This document shows, piece after piece, positions 20,029 to 32,344 of a stretch of 64,000 nucleotides of DNA (positions within the stretch are counted from its first letter, which is position 1; each line of letters opens with the position of its first letter). Origin of the DNA: Micromonospora sp. DSM 45708. GTDB taxonomy: Bacteria > Actinomycetota > Actinomycetes > Mycobacteriales > Micromonosporaceae. Below the pieces are notes generated by a model, which saw nothing but the letters and a program-made list of their open reading frames with translations, did not search any database and was not told the DNA's origin. Position numbers and translations under genes: made by a program. The stretch lies in NCBI RefSeq assembly GCF_039566955.1, contig NZ_CP154796.1:6510001-6574000 (forward strand). Reading direction: 5' to 3'.

Positions 20029-20448
20029 ATGTACCGCGTCAGTGACGTGATGACCAAGCAGGTTGTCTATCTTCCCGCAGAGACCCCGCTCGACGAGGCG
20101 GCCCGGGTGATGAAGGAGTCGGACATCGGCGACGTGGTGGTGACCGACGGCGCCACGCTCGCCGGCATGTTGACCGACCGCGACATCGTGGTGCGGGCCG
20201 TGGCCGAGCGCGCCGACCCGGGCACCACCACGATCGGGTCGATCATCACGCGCGAGGTCGTCATGATCGAGCAGCACTGCACGGCGAACGAGGCGGCCTC
20301 GCTGATGCGCGAGCGCAACATCCGGCGGGTGCTGGTCTGCGACAGCGACCGGAAGCTGGTCGGCATCGTCTCCCTCGGCGACCTGGCCATGCAGCTCGAC
20401 CCCCAGTCGGCGCTCGGCGACATCAGCGAGGCCGCCCCGAACGCGTGA
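20029..20448 (+). CDS. Tandem CBS-domain protein
   Basis: 139 residues made of two CBS motifs: VSDVMTKQVVYLPAETPLDEAARVMKESDIGDVVVTDGATLAGMLTDRDIV and ITREVVMIEQHCTANEAASLMRERNIRRVLVCDSDRKLVGIVSLGDLA. Stand-alone CBS pairs bind adenosyl nucleotides and act as energy or redox sensors on partner proteins, which are not identifiable here. Strong SD GGAGG precedes the ATG at 20029; the longer upstream frame is not coding-like. Confidence 0.92.
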   Translation: MYRVSDVMTKQVVYLPAETPLDEAARVMKESDIGDVVVTDGATLAGMLTDRDIVVRAVAERADPGTTTIGSIITREVVMIEQHCTANEAASLMRERNIRRVLVCDSDRKLVGIVSLGDLAMQLDPQSALGDISEAAPNA

Positions 20449-20474
20449 GAGGCGGCGGCGGATAGCCTCGACCC

Positions 20475-20900
20475 ATGCCCGAGATGCCGACCAAGCTGGC
20501 CGAGATCGTCGACGAGTTCGCCGCCGCCCCGCGCGACGTCGTGCTGGAGATGATGCTGGAGTTCGCCGACGTGATCCCGCCCCTGCCGGAGGGAGTCGAC
20601 CGGGAGGAACTGGAGCAGGTCCCCGAGTGTCAGACCGCGTTCTTCCTGCGCGCCGAGGTGAACCCGGACCGGACGGTGACCACGGTCTTCGACTGTCCGC
20701 CGGAGGCGCCGACCACCCGGGCGTTCGCCGGCATCCTCGCCGAAGGGCTGGCCGGGGCGAGCGCCGAGCAGGTGCTGGCCGTGCCGGACGACCTCTACCA
20801 ACGGATGGGCCTGGCCCAGGCGATCAGCCCGCTCCGGGTGCGCGGCGGCACGGCCATCCTGGCCCGGCTGAAGCGGCAGGTCCGGGAACAGATCGCCTGA
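20475..20900 (+). CDS. sufE: SufE family sulfur acceptor protein
   Basis: 141 residues, the length of SufE. The motif VPECQT with Cys52 matches the persulfide-accepting cysteine of SufE/CsdE, followed by FFLRAEV and GLAGASAEQVLAVP. SufE takes sulfur from a cysteine desulfurase (SufS) or, in actinobacteria, is often paired with a rhodanese; a rhodanese lies 5.6 kb away at 13970. It is 26 bp after the CBS protein and 20 bp before the DsbA-like gene, so the three may share a transcript. Confidence 0.9.
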   Translation: MPEMPTKLAEIVDEFAAAPRDVVLEMMLEFADVIPPLPEGVDREELEQVPECQTAFFLRAEVNPDRTVTTVFDCPPEAPTTRAFAGILAEGLAGASAEQVLAVPDDLYQRMGLAQAISPLRVRGGTAILARLKRQVREQIA

Positions 20901-20920
20901 CCGGCGGGTTGTCGCTGGTC

Positions 20921-21553
20921 ATGGAGATCGAGATCTACGCCGACGTCGTCTGCCCCTGGTGCTGGATCGGCAAGCGCCGGCTCGAACAGGCCCTCGACTC
21001 GTACGACGGCGAGGTGACCGTCCGGTACCGACCGTTCCAGCTCGACCCGACGCCGGTGACCGAGCCGAAGCCGCTGTTGGACGCGCTGGGCGGCAAGTTC
21101 GGTGGGCGGGACAAGGCCGAGGGCATGGCCGCCCACGTCTCCGGTGTCGCCGCGGGCGCGGGGCTCGACCTGCGGTTCGACCGCGCGGTGGCGGCGAACA
21201 CGTTCGACGCGCACCGGCTGGTGCGGTTCGCCACCGAGCACGGCCGGGCCGCCGAGACGGTCGAGCGGCTCTACCGGGCGCACTTCTTCGACGGCCTCGA
21301 CGTCGGCTCGATCGACGTGCTGGTCACGCTCGCCGGTGAGGCCGGGCTGGACGAGAACGAGGCACGCCGCTACCTGACGTCGAACCTCGGTCGCCGCGAG
21401 GTGGCCGCCGACCTGAGCGCCGCGCACCAGCTCGGCGTCTCCAGCGTGCCGACGTTCGTGCTGGCCGGGAAGTACGCGGTCACCGGCGCCCAGGAGCCGG
21501 AGACACTGCTCGCCGCGCTGCGTGAGGTCGAGCAGCGCGAGGCGGCCGGGTGA
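20921..21553 (+). CDS. DsbA family (FrnE-like) oxidoreductase
   Basis: 210 residues. Thioredoxin fold with active-site CPWC (Cys11, Cys14) right after the first strand MEIEIYADVVCPWCWIGKRRLE, an inserted helical domain, and the cis-Pro loop LGVSSVPTFVLAGKYAVTGAQ. This is the FrnE/2-hydroxychromene isomerase-like branch, cytoplasmic (no signal peptide). It probably catalyses dithiol/disulfide exchange in stress protection. The ATG at 20921 lacks a strong SD, suggesting translational coupling with sufE. Confidence 0.92.
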   Translation: MEIEIYADVVCPWCWIGKRRLEQALDSYDGEVTVRYRPFQLDPTPVTEPKPLLDALGGKFGGRDKAEGMAAHVSGVAAGAGLDLRFDRAVAANTFDAHRLVRFATEHGRAAETVERLYRAHFFDGLDVGSIDVLVTLAGEAGLDENEARRYLTSNLGRREVAADLSAAHQLGVSSVPTFVLAGKYAVTGAQEPETLLAALREVEQREAAG

Positions 21554-21554
21554 T

Positions 21555-21568
21555 GTTTCACGTGGAAC
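21555..21568. promoter_or_regulatory. parS-like site (GGAAC variant)
   Basis: GTTTCACGTGGAAC differs from the perfect palindrome by one base and lies immediately after the stop codon of the DsbA-like gene, between convergent genes. It is about 22 kb left of oriC and 29 kb from parAB. This one-base variant is a known ParB-binding form in actinobacteria. Confidence 0.8.
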
Positions 21569-21589
21569 AAGATCGATGCGAGTGAGCGG

Positions 21590-22138
21590 CTAGGCCGGTC
21601 GGGCCAGTCCGTCCACCACCTGCGCCCCGGGCAGCGCGCCGAGCGCCGGCCCGGGCAGGGCGATCTTGCTGTGCCGTACGCCCGAGCCGATGATCACGTG
21701 CGGCGCGGCGATCACCCGTGCGTCGACCAGGATCGGCCACTCCTCGGGCAGCCCGATCGGCGTGATCCCGCCGTACTTCATCCCGGTCAGCTCCACCGCC
21801 TCGGCCATCGGCGCGAAGCTCGCCTTGCGCACGTCGAGCAGCTTACGGACCACGCCGTTCACGTCGGCCCGGGTGGTGGCGAGCACGACGCAGGCCGCGT
21901 ACCGGGTCTCGCCGCCACGCTTGCCGGCGACCACCACACAGTTGGCCGACTCCGTCAACTCCACCTCGTACGCCGCGCAGAAGGCCGCGGTGTCGGCCAG
22001 CTCGGCGTCGATCGGGGCGACCAGCACCTCGTCCACGCTCACCGGCGCCTCGTCCGGCCACTGCTCCACCGCCGCGGCGACCGGCGGAGCCAGCAGGTCC
22101 AGCCGGAGCCGGGCCGGCTCGGTCTTCAGCGTCCCCAT
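21590..22138 (-). CDS. YbaK/EbsC-type aminoacyl-tRNA deacylase
   Basis: 182 residues. YbaK/ProX-fold editing enzyme: ESANCVVVAGKRGGETRYAACVVLATTRADVNGVVRKLL with the catalytic Lys, VELTGMKYGGITPIGLP (GxxxP substrate loop) and VIIGSGVRHSKIALPGPAL. Such proteins hydrolyse mischarged Cys/Ala-tRNAPro or related species in the cytoplasm. The start is at ATG 22138 (MGTLKTEP); longer frames add a basic leader without support. Convergent with the DsbA-like gene across the parS variant. Confidence 0.88.
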   Translation of the reverse strand: MGTLKTEPARLRLDLLAPPVAAAVEQWPDEAPVSVDEVLVAPIDAELADTAAFCAAYEVELTESANCVVVAGKRGGETRYAACVVLATTRADVNGVVRKLLDVRKASFAPMAEAVELTGMKYGGITPIGLPEEWPILVDARVIAAPHVIIGSGVRHSKIALPGPALGALPGAQVVDGLARPA

Positions 22139-22200
22139 CACGGGTGCGATCCTCGCACCTGCGACCGGGATCCGCTCGACAGGGCGGGGCGGCCCCGGCC

Positions 22201-22350
22201 TCACACCTCGGTGAGCTGGCGGCGTTGCAGCGGTTCGGGGCGGTTCGCCTCGGCGTCCTGGATGCCGTGCCGGACACCGACCCGGATCACGCCGTAGAGG
22301 AAGACGAAGCCGAAGACGTAGAGCACCACGGTGGCGACGAAGACCAGCAT
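22201..22350 (-). CDS. Small single-pass membrane protein
   Basis: 49 residues from ATG 22350: a hydrophobic helix MLVFVATVVLYVFGFVFLYGVI followed by a charged tail RVGVRHGIQDAEANRPEPLQRRQLTEV. No SD is visible at this ATG, and a GTG at 22449 would add 33 hydrophilic residues, so the start is uncertain. No recognised family. It is on the same strand as, and upstream of, the tRNA deacylase gene. Confidence 0.5.
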   Translation of the reverse strand: MLVFVATVVLYVFGFVFLYGVIRVGVRHGIQDAEANRPEPLQRRQLTEV

Positions 22351-22490
22351 GGCATCACGGTAGGTCGACGGCGGACGCGATCCCTTCTCGTCTTCGCCCG
22401 GTTCCCCCGAACGTGTCGCGCGGCCCGATGCCCCCGACCGACGGCCCACCCACCCGGGCGTGTCGCCCGCGCGGGAGACGACCGCTCCGA

Positions 22491-22534
22491 GCGATATACC
22501 AAGGAGGCATAATTATGCCGGAGAGGTATATCGC
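22491..22534. repeat. 44-bp palindrome, copy 2 of the family
   Basis: GCGATATACC ... GGCAT-AATT-ATGCC ... GGTATATCGC. The outer 10 bp and inner 7 bp of each arm pair; five positions in between do not. Compared with copy 1 (1108-1157) the outer stem has a compensated G/C to A/T change on both arms, which argues for selection on the pairing or on a dyadic binding site. It lies between the small membrane protein and the MFS gene. Confidence 0.85.
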
Positions 22535-22596
22535 TGCCGAGCGACACCTTCCGGCGCGAACATCACGCAGCGTGCACACGCCGGCCGCGAACCCGG

Positions 22597-23964
22597 TCAG
22601 CGCGCCGTCACCCGGCCGGCGAGCAGCAGGCCGAGCAGGCCACAGCCGGCGGCGACGGCGAGCGTAACCGCGTAGCTGGCCGGGCCGGGTGACGAGCCGG
22701 TGGCCAGCACCGCCCCGGTCAGCGCCAGCACGGTGGCCGCCGCCAGCGAGTCGCCCAGTTGCAGCGCCGAGGAGTTCCGGCCCTGTTCGGCCGGGGCGGA
22801 CAGCTCCAGCGTGAGCACCGACAGCGAGGGATAGAGCAGTCCCATGCCGAGGCCGGCGACCGCCCAGGCGGCCACCGCGAGCGACACCGGAAGTCCCGGC
22901 AGCAGCGCCGACGCGACACCCGCCGTACCGACCGCGATGCAGGCCAGCCCGGCCCGGGGCAGGCTGGCGGCGGATCGGGGCGCGGTGATGCGGCCCTGGA
23001 CCCACGAGCCCACCGACCAGGAGAGCGCCCCGACGGTGAGCACCAACCCGGCACCCGTGGGCGTGAACCCGCGTTCCCGGGAGAGCATCAGCGGGATCAC
23101 CACCTCCGCGCCGACGAACGCCGCCGACGCCAGCCCGCGCAGGCCGATCACCGTCGGCAGCCCGCGCGCCGCCCGCAGGAACCCGGGCGGCAGCAACCGG
23201 GGTACGCAGGTGAGCAACCCGGCCAGCGCCACGCCGATCAGGGCGACGGCGTACGCGCCGCGCTGCTGCCCCCCGTAGTGCAGCAGCGCGGCGCTCGCCC
23301 CGGCGCCGCAGGCCCAGCCCACCCGGGCCAACGCGCCGGCCGGCGGCCCGGTCGGCACGGTGCCGGCGAGCGTGCGCAGGCCCGGCTGGATCAGCAGCAC
23401 CGCCGGCACCGCGACCGCCGGCACCGCGAGGAACACCCAGCGCCAGCCCAGGTGCTCCACGATCAGGCCGGCCAACGCCGGACCGACGAGCGAGGGCACC
23501 ACCCAGGCCGCCGCGAAGGCGGCGAACATCCGCCGCCGCAGCCGTTCCGGGTACGCATGCCCGACGATCACGTAGAGCGCCACGGAGAGCAGGCCGGAGC
23601 CGAAACCCTGCACCACCCGCCCGACGACCAGCGTGCCCATGCTGGTGGCCGCGCCCGCCACCGCCAGCCCGGTGACGAACCAGGCGACCCCGTGCCACAT
23701 CGCCGGCCGGGGCCCACGCGCGTCGCACCAGATGCCGGAGACCACCATCGCCACCACGCCGGAGGCGAACGGGCCGCCGAAGGCCAACGCGTACAGGCCG
23801 AGCCCGTGCAGGTGACGCGCCACCGTGGGCATGGCGGTGCCGACCGCGAGCGCCTCGAACGCCAGCAGCGACACCAGGGCGACGCTGCCCACAGTCATCG
23901 CCCGCAGGCGTGGCGACCAGAGGTCCCGGTCCTCCGCTGCGGCGGTGGTGGCGGCGATCGTCAT
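22597..23964 (-). CDS. MFS transporter
   Basis: 455 residues, about 12-14 transmembrane helices. The N-terminal half shows AFEALAVGTAMPTVARHL and WCDARGPRPAMW in the helix 2-3 loop position, then GRVVQGFGSGLLSVALYVIVG, the motif C-like region of drug:H+ antiporters. The pattern suggests an efflux pump of DHA2-like type; the substrate is unknown. The ATG at 23964 is 12 bp from a 24-bp perfect palindrome (23977-24000) that resembles a SoxR/MerR box, so the gene is probably induced by a redox or drug signal. Confidence 0.85.
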   Translation of the reverse strand: MTIAATTAAAEDRDLWSPRLRAMTVGSVALVSLLAFEALAVGTAMPTVARHLHGLGLYALAFGGPFASGVVAMVVSGIWCDARGPRPAMWHGVAWFVTGLAVAGAATSMGTLVVGRVVQGFGSGLLSVALYVIVGHAYPERLRRRMFAAFAAAWVVPSLVGPALAGLIVEHLGWRWVFLAVPAVAVPAVLLIQPGLRTLAGTVPTGPPAGALARVGWACGAGASAALLHYGGQQRGAYAVALIGVALAGLLTCVPRLLPPGFLRAARGLPTVIGLRGLASAAFVGAEVVIPLMLSRERGFTPTGAGLVLTVGALSWSVGSWVQGRITAPRSAASLPRAGLACIAVGTAGVASALLPGLPVSLAVAAWAVAGLGMGLLYPSLSVLTLELSAPAEQGRNSSALQLGDSLAAATVLALTGAVLATGSSPGPASYAVTLAVAAGCGLLGLLLAGRVTAR

Positions 23965-23976
23965 GCACCCAGCCTG

Positions 23977-24000
23977 TGACCTCAACCGCGGTTGAGGTCA
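23977..24000. promoter_or_regulatory. Operator palindrome, SoxR/MerR-box-like
   Basis: TGACCTCAACCGCGGTTGAGGTCA is a perfect 24-bp palindrome. Its 18-bp core CCTCAA-N6-TTGAGG matches the half-sites and spacing of SoxR boxes. It lies 12 bp upstream of the MFS start codon. No merR or soxR gene is in the window. Confidence 0.75.
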
Positions 24001-24018
24001 ACTGTGGGCCCCGTCTCG

Positions 24019-24279
24019 TCAGGCGGTCTCCAGCGCCTCACCCACGCCCTTCACCAGTCCCGAGAAATGCTGGTCGGCCAGGACGTGCCCGGCGGTGATC
24101 ACCAGGGCCAACGGCCACTCGATGACCTGCAACGCGGTGAGCACCCCGATGCCGGCGTAGTAGGCCAGCTTGTCCGGCGGGGGCACCGCCACCTCACCCA
24201 GGAACGGAACGTCCACCCGACGGCTGTACGCCCGAACCATCTCCCGCGATCCGCTCAGATGTCGTGTCAGCGTGCTCAT
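24019..24279 (-). CDS. Small membrane protein next to P-type ATPase
   Basis: 86 residues: a basic N-terminal half (TRHLSGSREMVRAYSRRVDVPFLGEVAVPPPDK), then one hydrophobic stretch LAYYAGIGVLTALQVIEWPLALVITAGHVLA and an acidic tail. Divergent from the large P-type ATPase 156 bp away and upstream of the MFS gene in tandem. It resembles the small membrane proteins found beside CtpI-like pumps, which may be accessory subunits; this is inference from position. Confidence 0.7.
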   Translation of the reverse strand: MSTLTRHLSGSREMVRAYSRRVDVPFLGEVAVPPPDKLAYYAGIGVLTALQVIEWPLALVITAGHVLADQHFSGLVKGVGEALETA

Positions 24280-24435
24280 CCCAGCCTCCCCGGTTGCGAC
24301 GACGGCATCGACCCGACCGGCATTCCACCGCCCCGGGCATCCATGCCCCGGCAGTCGGGAAACTTCCCCCTCCCAAAGGGCATAACGGACGCGCCGCCGG
24401 GAAGTCGGGCCGCCGGGACGAGTCCGGGAGGCGAG

Positions 24436-28905
<4,470 letters not shown>

Positions 28906-28911
28906 CGGGCC

Positions 28912-29883
28912 CTACCGCCAGGTGGCAGCGGCCCGGCGCAGCCGGTCGTTGATCGCCCGCCCGACGCCTTCGTCGGGCACCGGCTCGGCGACGATCTCGG
29001 TCACCCCGGCCGCGTCGAGCCGGTGCAGCGCGTCGAAGAGGCGCGCCGCCGCCACGGTGAGGTCGCCGTCCGGCGACAGCACCTCCACCGCCGCCCAGTC
29101 GCCGTCCGCCGGTGCGTCCCGGAAGGCCAGGAACCCTCGCCGGCCCCCGTCGTGCCCGGCCGCCGCGCCCAACCGCAACGGGGTACGCGGGGCGTAGTGC
29201 GCGGCCAGCGTCCCGGGCGCGACCGGCTGGCCGGAGCTGCCCTGACGCACCTCGACCGGCCCGACGGCCTCGATCAGCGCCTCGACCGGCAACGCGCCCA
29301 GCCGCAGCACCACCGGCCGTTCACCCCGGGCGTCCACGATTGTCGACTCGATGCCGCAGCGGGTGGGTCCACCGTCGAGCACCACGTCCACCGCGTCGCC
29401 CAGGCCGTTCACCACGTGCTCGGCCCGGGTCGGGCTGAGCTGGCCGAACCGGTTGGCGCTCGGCGCGGCCACCGGCACGCCGGCGGCGGCGATCAGCGCC
29501 CGGGCGGCCGGCTCGTCGGGCACCCGGACGGCCATGGTGTCCAGGCCGGAGGTGACGATCGGCGGAATAGCCGCCGGCCGGTCCACGATCAGCGTGAGCG
29601 GGCCGGGCCAGAACCGCGCCACCAGCGCGGCCACGGCCGGCGGCACGGCGCCGACCAGCGCGGGCAGGTCGGCGGCGTCGGCCAGGTGGCTGATCAGGGG
29701 GTCGAAGCTGGGCCGTGCCTTCGCCTCGAAGATCCGCGCCGCGGCCCGGGCGTCGAGGGCGTTCGCGCCCAGCCCGTAGACCGTCTCGGTGGGAAAAGCG
29801 ACCAGCCCGCCGGCGCGCAGGACGGCGGCGGCCTCGTCGATGCCACTGCCGGCCGGCAGGACGCGCGGGGATCCGTTGCTCAC
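28912..29883 (-). CDS. L-threonylcarbamoyladenylate synthase (Sua5)
   Basis: 323 residues. The YrdC domain (about 12-200: LVAFPTETVYGLGANA, AKARPSFDPLISHL, FWPGPLTLIVDR, VAAPSANRFGQLSPTRAEHV, GIESTIVD) is followed by the Sua5 C-terminal domain (PGTLAAHYAPRTPL linker). It makes threonylcarbamoyl-AMP from threonine, bicarbonate and ATP, the first step of t6A in tRNAs that read ANN codons. GTG start. Convergent with the P-type ATPase, with only 6 bp between stop codons. Confidence 0.93.
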   Translation of the reverse strand: MSNGSPRVLPAGSGIDEAAAVLRAGGLVAFPTETVYGLGANALDARAAARIFEAKARPSFDPLISHLADAADLPALVGAVPPAVAALVARFWPGPLTLIVDRPAAIPPIVTSGLDTMAVRVPDEPAARALIAAAGVPVAAPSANRFGQLSPTRAEHVVNGLGDAVDVVLDGGPTRCGIESTIVDARGERPVVLRLGALPVEALIEAVGPVEVRQGSSGQPVAPGTLAAHYAPRTPLRLGAAAGHDGGRRGFLAFRDAPADGDWAAVEVLSPDGDLTVAAARLFDALHRLDAAGVTEIVAEPVPDEGVGRAINDRLRRAAATWR

Positions 29884-29969
29884 GCTGCGACGCTAGCCTG
29901 CGCCGCTCACCACCCCGGCACGGACCCGACCGCACGCCGCCCCGCCGCGCCCCTCCCCGCCCTCGCCTC

Positions 29970-30030
29970 GGTGATCATGAAGTGGACCGCGCTTCTTGTC
30001 CGTTTCACTCCCGCCAACCTCATGATCACC
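29970..30030. repeat. GGTGATCA-ended inverted repeat, copy 2
   Basis: GGTGATCATGA at 29970-29980 pairs with TCATGATCACC at 30020-30030, and GGACCGCGC (29983) pairs with GCGCGGTCC just outside the right arm. Same general design as 9893-9951 (GTGATCA ends, similar spacing). It lies downstream of the HTH regulator and upstream of sua5. Confidence 0.75.
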
Positions 30031-30078
30031 GCGCGGTCCGACGCGGGCGCGGGCGCAGGCGCGGGTGGGGAGCGCGGG

Positions 30079-30660
30079 TCAGTCGGCGGGGTGGTCCGCG
30101 TCGGGCAGGGTGGGCGCGTCGGTCGGGTAGAGGCCGGCGGCGAAGCCGTAGACCTGGTCACCGGCGCGCGGAATCTGGGCGAACCGCCGGGCCAGCGCCT
30201 GCACCTCGGTCCAGAACTCCCGCACGTCCTCGATCGGGATGCGCGCGTGCACCAGCGTGCACCGCAGCTCGTCGGCGGCGTGCGCGGCGGCGGCCTCCGC
30301 CGCGGCCTCGGCCAGACCGTTCATCCGGGCGACGACCTGCCTGTCCTCGGGTCGGTGGAGCGCGCCGACGTAGAACGTGCGCGCGACCCGCCCGTAGAAG
30401 CGTTCCTCGATGGCCCGGACCCGACGGGTACGCACCACCCGCAGCAGCCCGGCGTCGACGAGCTGGTTCACGTGGTAAGCCACGCTGCTCTTCGGCCGGT
30501 CCACGGCGCGGGCCAGCTCGTTGACCGTGGCCGCGCGCTCCAGCAGCAGCTCCAGCAGGGTGCCGCGCAGGGGGTCGGCGAGCGCACGCAACTGCTCGGG
30601 CGCGGTGACCACGAGCAGGTCGTCGAGGTCGTAGTCCGGGACCCGCTTATTGACCGACAT
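30079..30660 (-). CDS. ArsR-like winged-helix regulator
   Basis: 193 residues. Winged helix with LRALADPLRGTLLELLLERAATVNELARAVDRPKSSVAYHVNQLVDAGLLRVVRTRRVRAIEERFYG; the long C-terminal helical domain (about 100 residues) is typical of the HTH_20/ArsR-type regulators that dimerise through it. Divergent from the dienelactone hydrolase-like gene 65 bp away, so probably its regulator. No Cys metal ligands are present. Confidence 0.88.
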   Translation of the reverse strand: MSVNKRVPDYDLDDLLVVTAPEQLRALADPLRGTLLELLLERAATVNELARAVDRPKSSVAYHVNQLVDAGLLRVVRTRRVRAIEERFYGRVARTFYVGALHRPEDRQVVARMNGLAEAAAEAAAAHAADELRCTLVHARIPIEDVREFWTEVQALARRFAQIPRAGDQVYGFAAGLYPTDAPTLPDADHPAD

Positions 30661-30725
30661 TTCTCGACCGTTCTAATATTCTGGTTCGTTCGATGATTCC
30701 GGTCCGACAATCAGGGAGTCTAGAG

Positions 30726-31316
30726 ATGGCCCAGGTCCTCCTCTTCCACCATTTGCAAGGGCTCACCGACGGCGTACGTGCCCTCGCCGACGCCCTCGGT
30801 GCCGGCGGGCACACCGTGCACGTCCCCGATCTCTTCGACGGCGAGCGTCCGGCCAGCGTCGAGGAGGGCTCGGCGCTGGTCAAGCGGATCGGCGCGGACG
30901 TCCTCGACCGGCGTGCCGACCGGATCGCCGCTGACCTGCCCCCCGACCTGGTCCACGCCGGGGTCTCCTGGGGCGCCGCCATCGCCCAACGACTCGCCCA
31001 GACCCGGCCCGGCGCGCGGGCCGCCCTGCTCTATGAAGCCTGCCTGCCGGTCACCGGCGAATGGGCGCTCGGCCCCTGGCCCGACGACGTGGCGGTGCAG
31101 GTGCACGGCATGGAGCGGGACCCGTTCTTCGGGCTGGAGGGTGACGTCGACGCCGCCCGCGAACTGGTCTCGATCGTCGGCCCGGACCGGGGAGAGCTGT
31201 TCGTCTACCCCGGTGACCGGCACCTGTTCACCGACAGCTCGCTCCCGTCGTACGACGCCGAGGCGACCGCGCTGGTCGTGACCCGCAGCCGCGACCTCCT
31301 CGACCGGCTTGGCTGA
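30726..31316 (+). CDS. Dienelactone hydrolase family protein
   Basis: 196 residues. Alpha/beta hydrolase: first strand VLLFHHLQGLTDGVRALADALGAGGHTVHVPDLF, nucleophile elbow GVSWGAA with Ser instead of the Cys of true dienelactone hydrolase, and the histidine in YPGDRHLFTD. Cytoplasmic; substrate unknown. GGGAG lies 8 nt before the ATG at 30726. It is under probable control of the divergent winged-helix gene. Confidence 0.85.
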   Translation: MAQVLLFHHLQGLTDGVRALADALGAGGHTVHVPDLFDGERPASVEEGSALVKRIGADVLDRRADRIAADLPPDLVHAGVSWGAAIAQRLAQTRPGARAALLYEACLPVTGEWALGPWPDDVAVQVHGMERDPFFGLEGDVDAARELVSIVGPDRGELFVYPGDRHLFTDSSLPSYDAEATALVVTRSRDLLDRLG

Positions 31317-31327
31317 CCGGTCGCCCG

Positions 31328-31714
31328 CTACCGGTGCTCGGCGATCTGGATCAGGTTGCCGCACGTGTCGTCGAAGACGGCGGTCACCACCGGGCCCATG
31401 TCCACCGGCTCCTGCGTGAACAGCACACCGAGCTGCCGCAGCCGCTCGTGTTCGGCGACGGCGTCGTCCACCGCGAACTGGGTGAACGGGATGCCGTCGG
31501 CCGCCAGCGCCTCCTTGAACGCCTTGGCGGCCGGGTGGGCCTCCGGTTCCAGCAGCAGCTCGACCCCCTCGGGAGCGTCCGGTGAGACGACGGTCAGCCA
31601 GCGGTGCTCGCCGGTCGGCACGTCCGTCTTCTTCACGAAGCCCAGCACCTCGGTGTAGAAGCGCAGCGCCTTCTCCTGGTCGTCGACGTACACGCTGGTC
31701 AGGTTGATTTTCAT
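31328..31714 (-). CDS. VOC family (glyoxalase-like) protein
   Basis: 128 residues. VOC fold: MKINLTSVYVDDQEKALRFYTEVLGFVKKTDV, RWLTVVSPDAPEGVELLLEPE, TAVFDDTCGNLIQIAE. The C-terminal Glu-type metal position is present. Its ATG overlaps the upstream ArsR gene's stop (ATGA), so regulator and VOC protein are made together; this pair is common in actinobacteria. No arsenic or metal gene accompanies it. SD AGGAGA. Confidence 0.87.
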   Translation of the reverse strand: MKINLTSVYVDDQEKALRFYTEVLGFVKKTDVPTGEHRWLTVVSPDAPEGVELLLEPEAHPAAKAFKEALAADGIPFTQFAVDDAVAEHERLRQLGVLFTQEPVDMGPVVTAVFDDTCGNLIQIAEHR

Positions 31715-32001
31715 GGAGTCTCCTGGATGGGTTCGGGCCTGAGCCACCGCTCGGTGATGGACCGCAGCGGCCGGGTGTCGAGGTGGTGGAACTTGTACCG
31801 GCCCTGCCGGCGCGTGACGATCAGGCCGGCGGCCTCCAGGACGTCGAGATGCTGGGAGATCGCCTGCCGGGACGAGCCGACCTGGTGCCGGGTGGCCAAC
31901 CGGCCGCAGATCTCGAACAGCGTCTGACCGTCGCGCTCGGTCAGCTCGTCGAGAATCAGGCGGCGGGTGGGATCGGCCAGCGCCTGGTACAGATCGCCCA
32001 C
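31711..32001 (-). CDS. ArsR/SmtB family regulator
   Basis: 96 residues from GTG 32001 (VGDLYQALADPTRRLILDEL). Winged helix LFEICGRLATRHQVGSSRQAISQHLDVLEAAGLIVTRRQGRYKFHHLD. There is no metal-binding CxC. A TTG start at 32037 would lie inside the operator palindrome and is not favoured. It probably represses its own two-gene operon through the 28-bp dyad 8 bp upstream. Confidence 0.88.
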   Translation of the reverse strand: MGDLYQALADPTRRLILDELTERDGQTLFEICGRLATRHQVGSSRQAISQHLDVLEAAGLIVTRRQGRYKFHHLDTRPLRSITERWLRPEPIQETP

Positions 32002-32008
32002 CCCACCA

Positions 32009-32036
32009 TGATAGGCAAGCGGTGACTTGCCTATCA
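32009..32036. promoter_or_regulatory. ArsR operator palindrome
   Basis: TGATAGGCAAG-N6-CTTGCCTATCA, perfect 11-bp arms with a 6-bp centre, located 8 bp before the GTG start of the ArsR-type gene. Spacing and symmetry are those of an autoregulatory ArsR operator. Confidence 0.8.
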
Positions 32037-32140
32037 AGCACCGGAAGCGACCGCTCCCCGCCCGGCCTCGGGCACCCGGAACGAATCCACCACCGGCATC
32101 ACCCGAACACGGCCTGCTTCGGGGCGTAGCTCACGCCGAT

Positions 32141-32173
32141 GCGCCCGGCTCGACGCTTCGTCGGGCCGGGCGC
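32141..32173 (-). terminator. Hairpin downstream of tRNA-Ala
   Basis: GCGCCCGGC..CGACG and GTCG..GCCGGGCGC form a stem with a CTTC loop about 90 bp beyond the tRNA-Ala 3' end. It is the probable terminator of the gyrA-to-tRNA-Ala transcript. Confidence 0.55.
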
Positions 32174-32261
32174 GTTGCCTTGAGAGATGAGGCTCCATCG
32201 TGGCTCGACGGCCGACAGCGGCCATGCGCGCGGGAGCGAGATCGAACGGTGAAAGTGCTGG

Positions 32262-32334
32262 TGGAGCCCAGGGGACTCGAACCCCTAACCCCTGCCTTGC
32301 AAAGGCAGTGCTCTGCCAGTTGAGCTAGGGCCCC
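32262..32334 (-). tRNA. tRNA-Ala (anticodon TGC)
   Basis: 73 nt. Acceptor stem GGGGCCC pairs with GGGCTCC with one G-U; T-loop GGTTCGAGTCC; anticodon loop CTTTGCAAG gives TGC. CCA is not encoded beyond the discriminator A. It is third in the unit gyrA - DUF3566 - tRNA-Ile - DLW39 - tRNA-Ala. Confidence 0.97.
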
Positions 32335-32344
32335 GAGACGGCGC

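Noticed and set aside
31328..32036. Arsenic resistance operon
   Set aside because: The ArsR-type regulator lacks metal-binding cysteines and no ars transport or reductase gene follows; the partner is a VOC protein.
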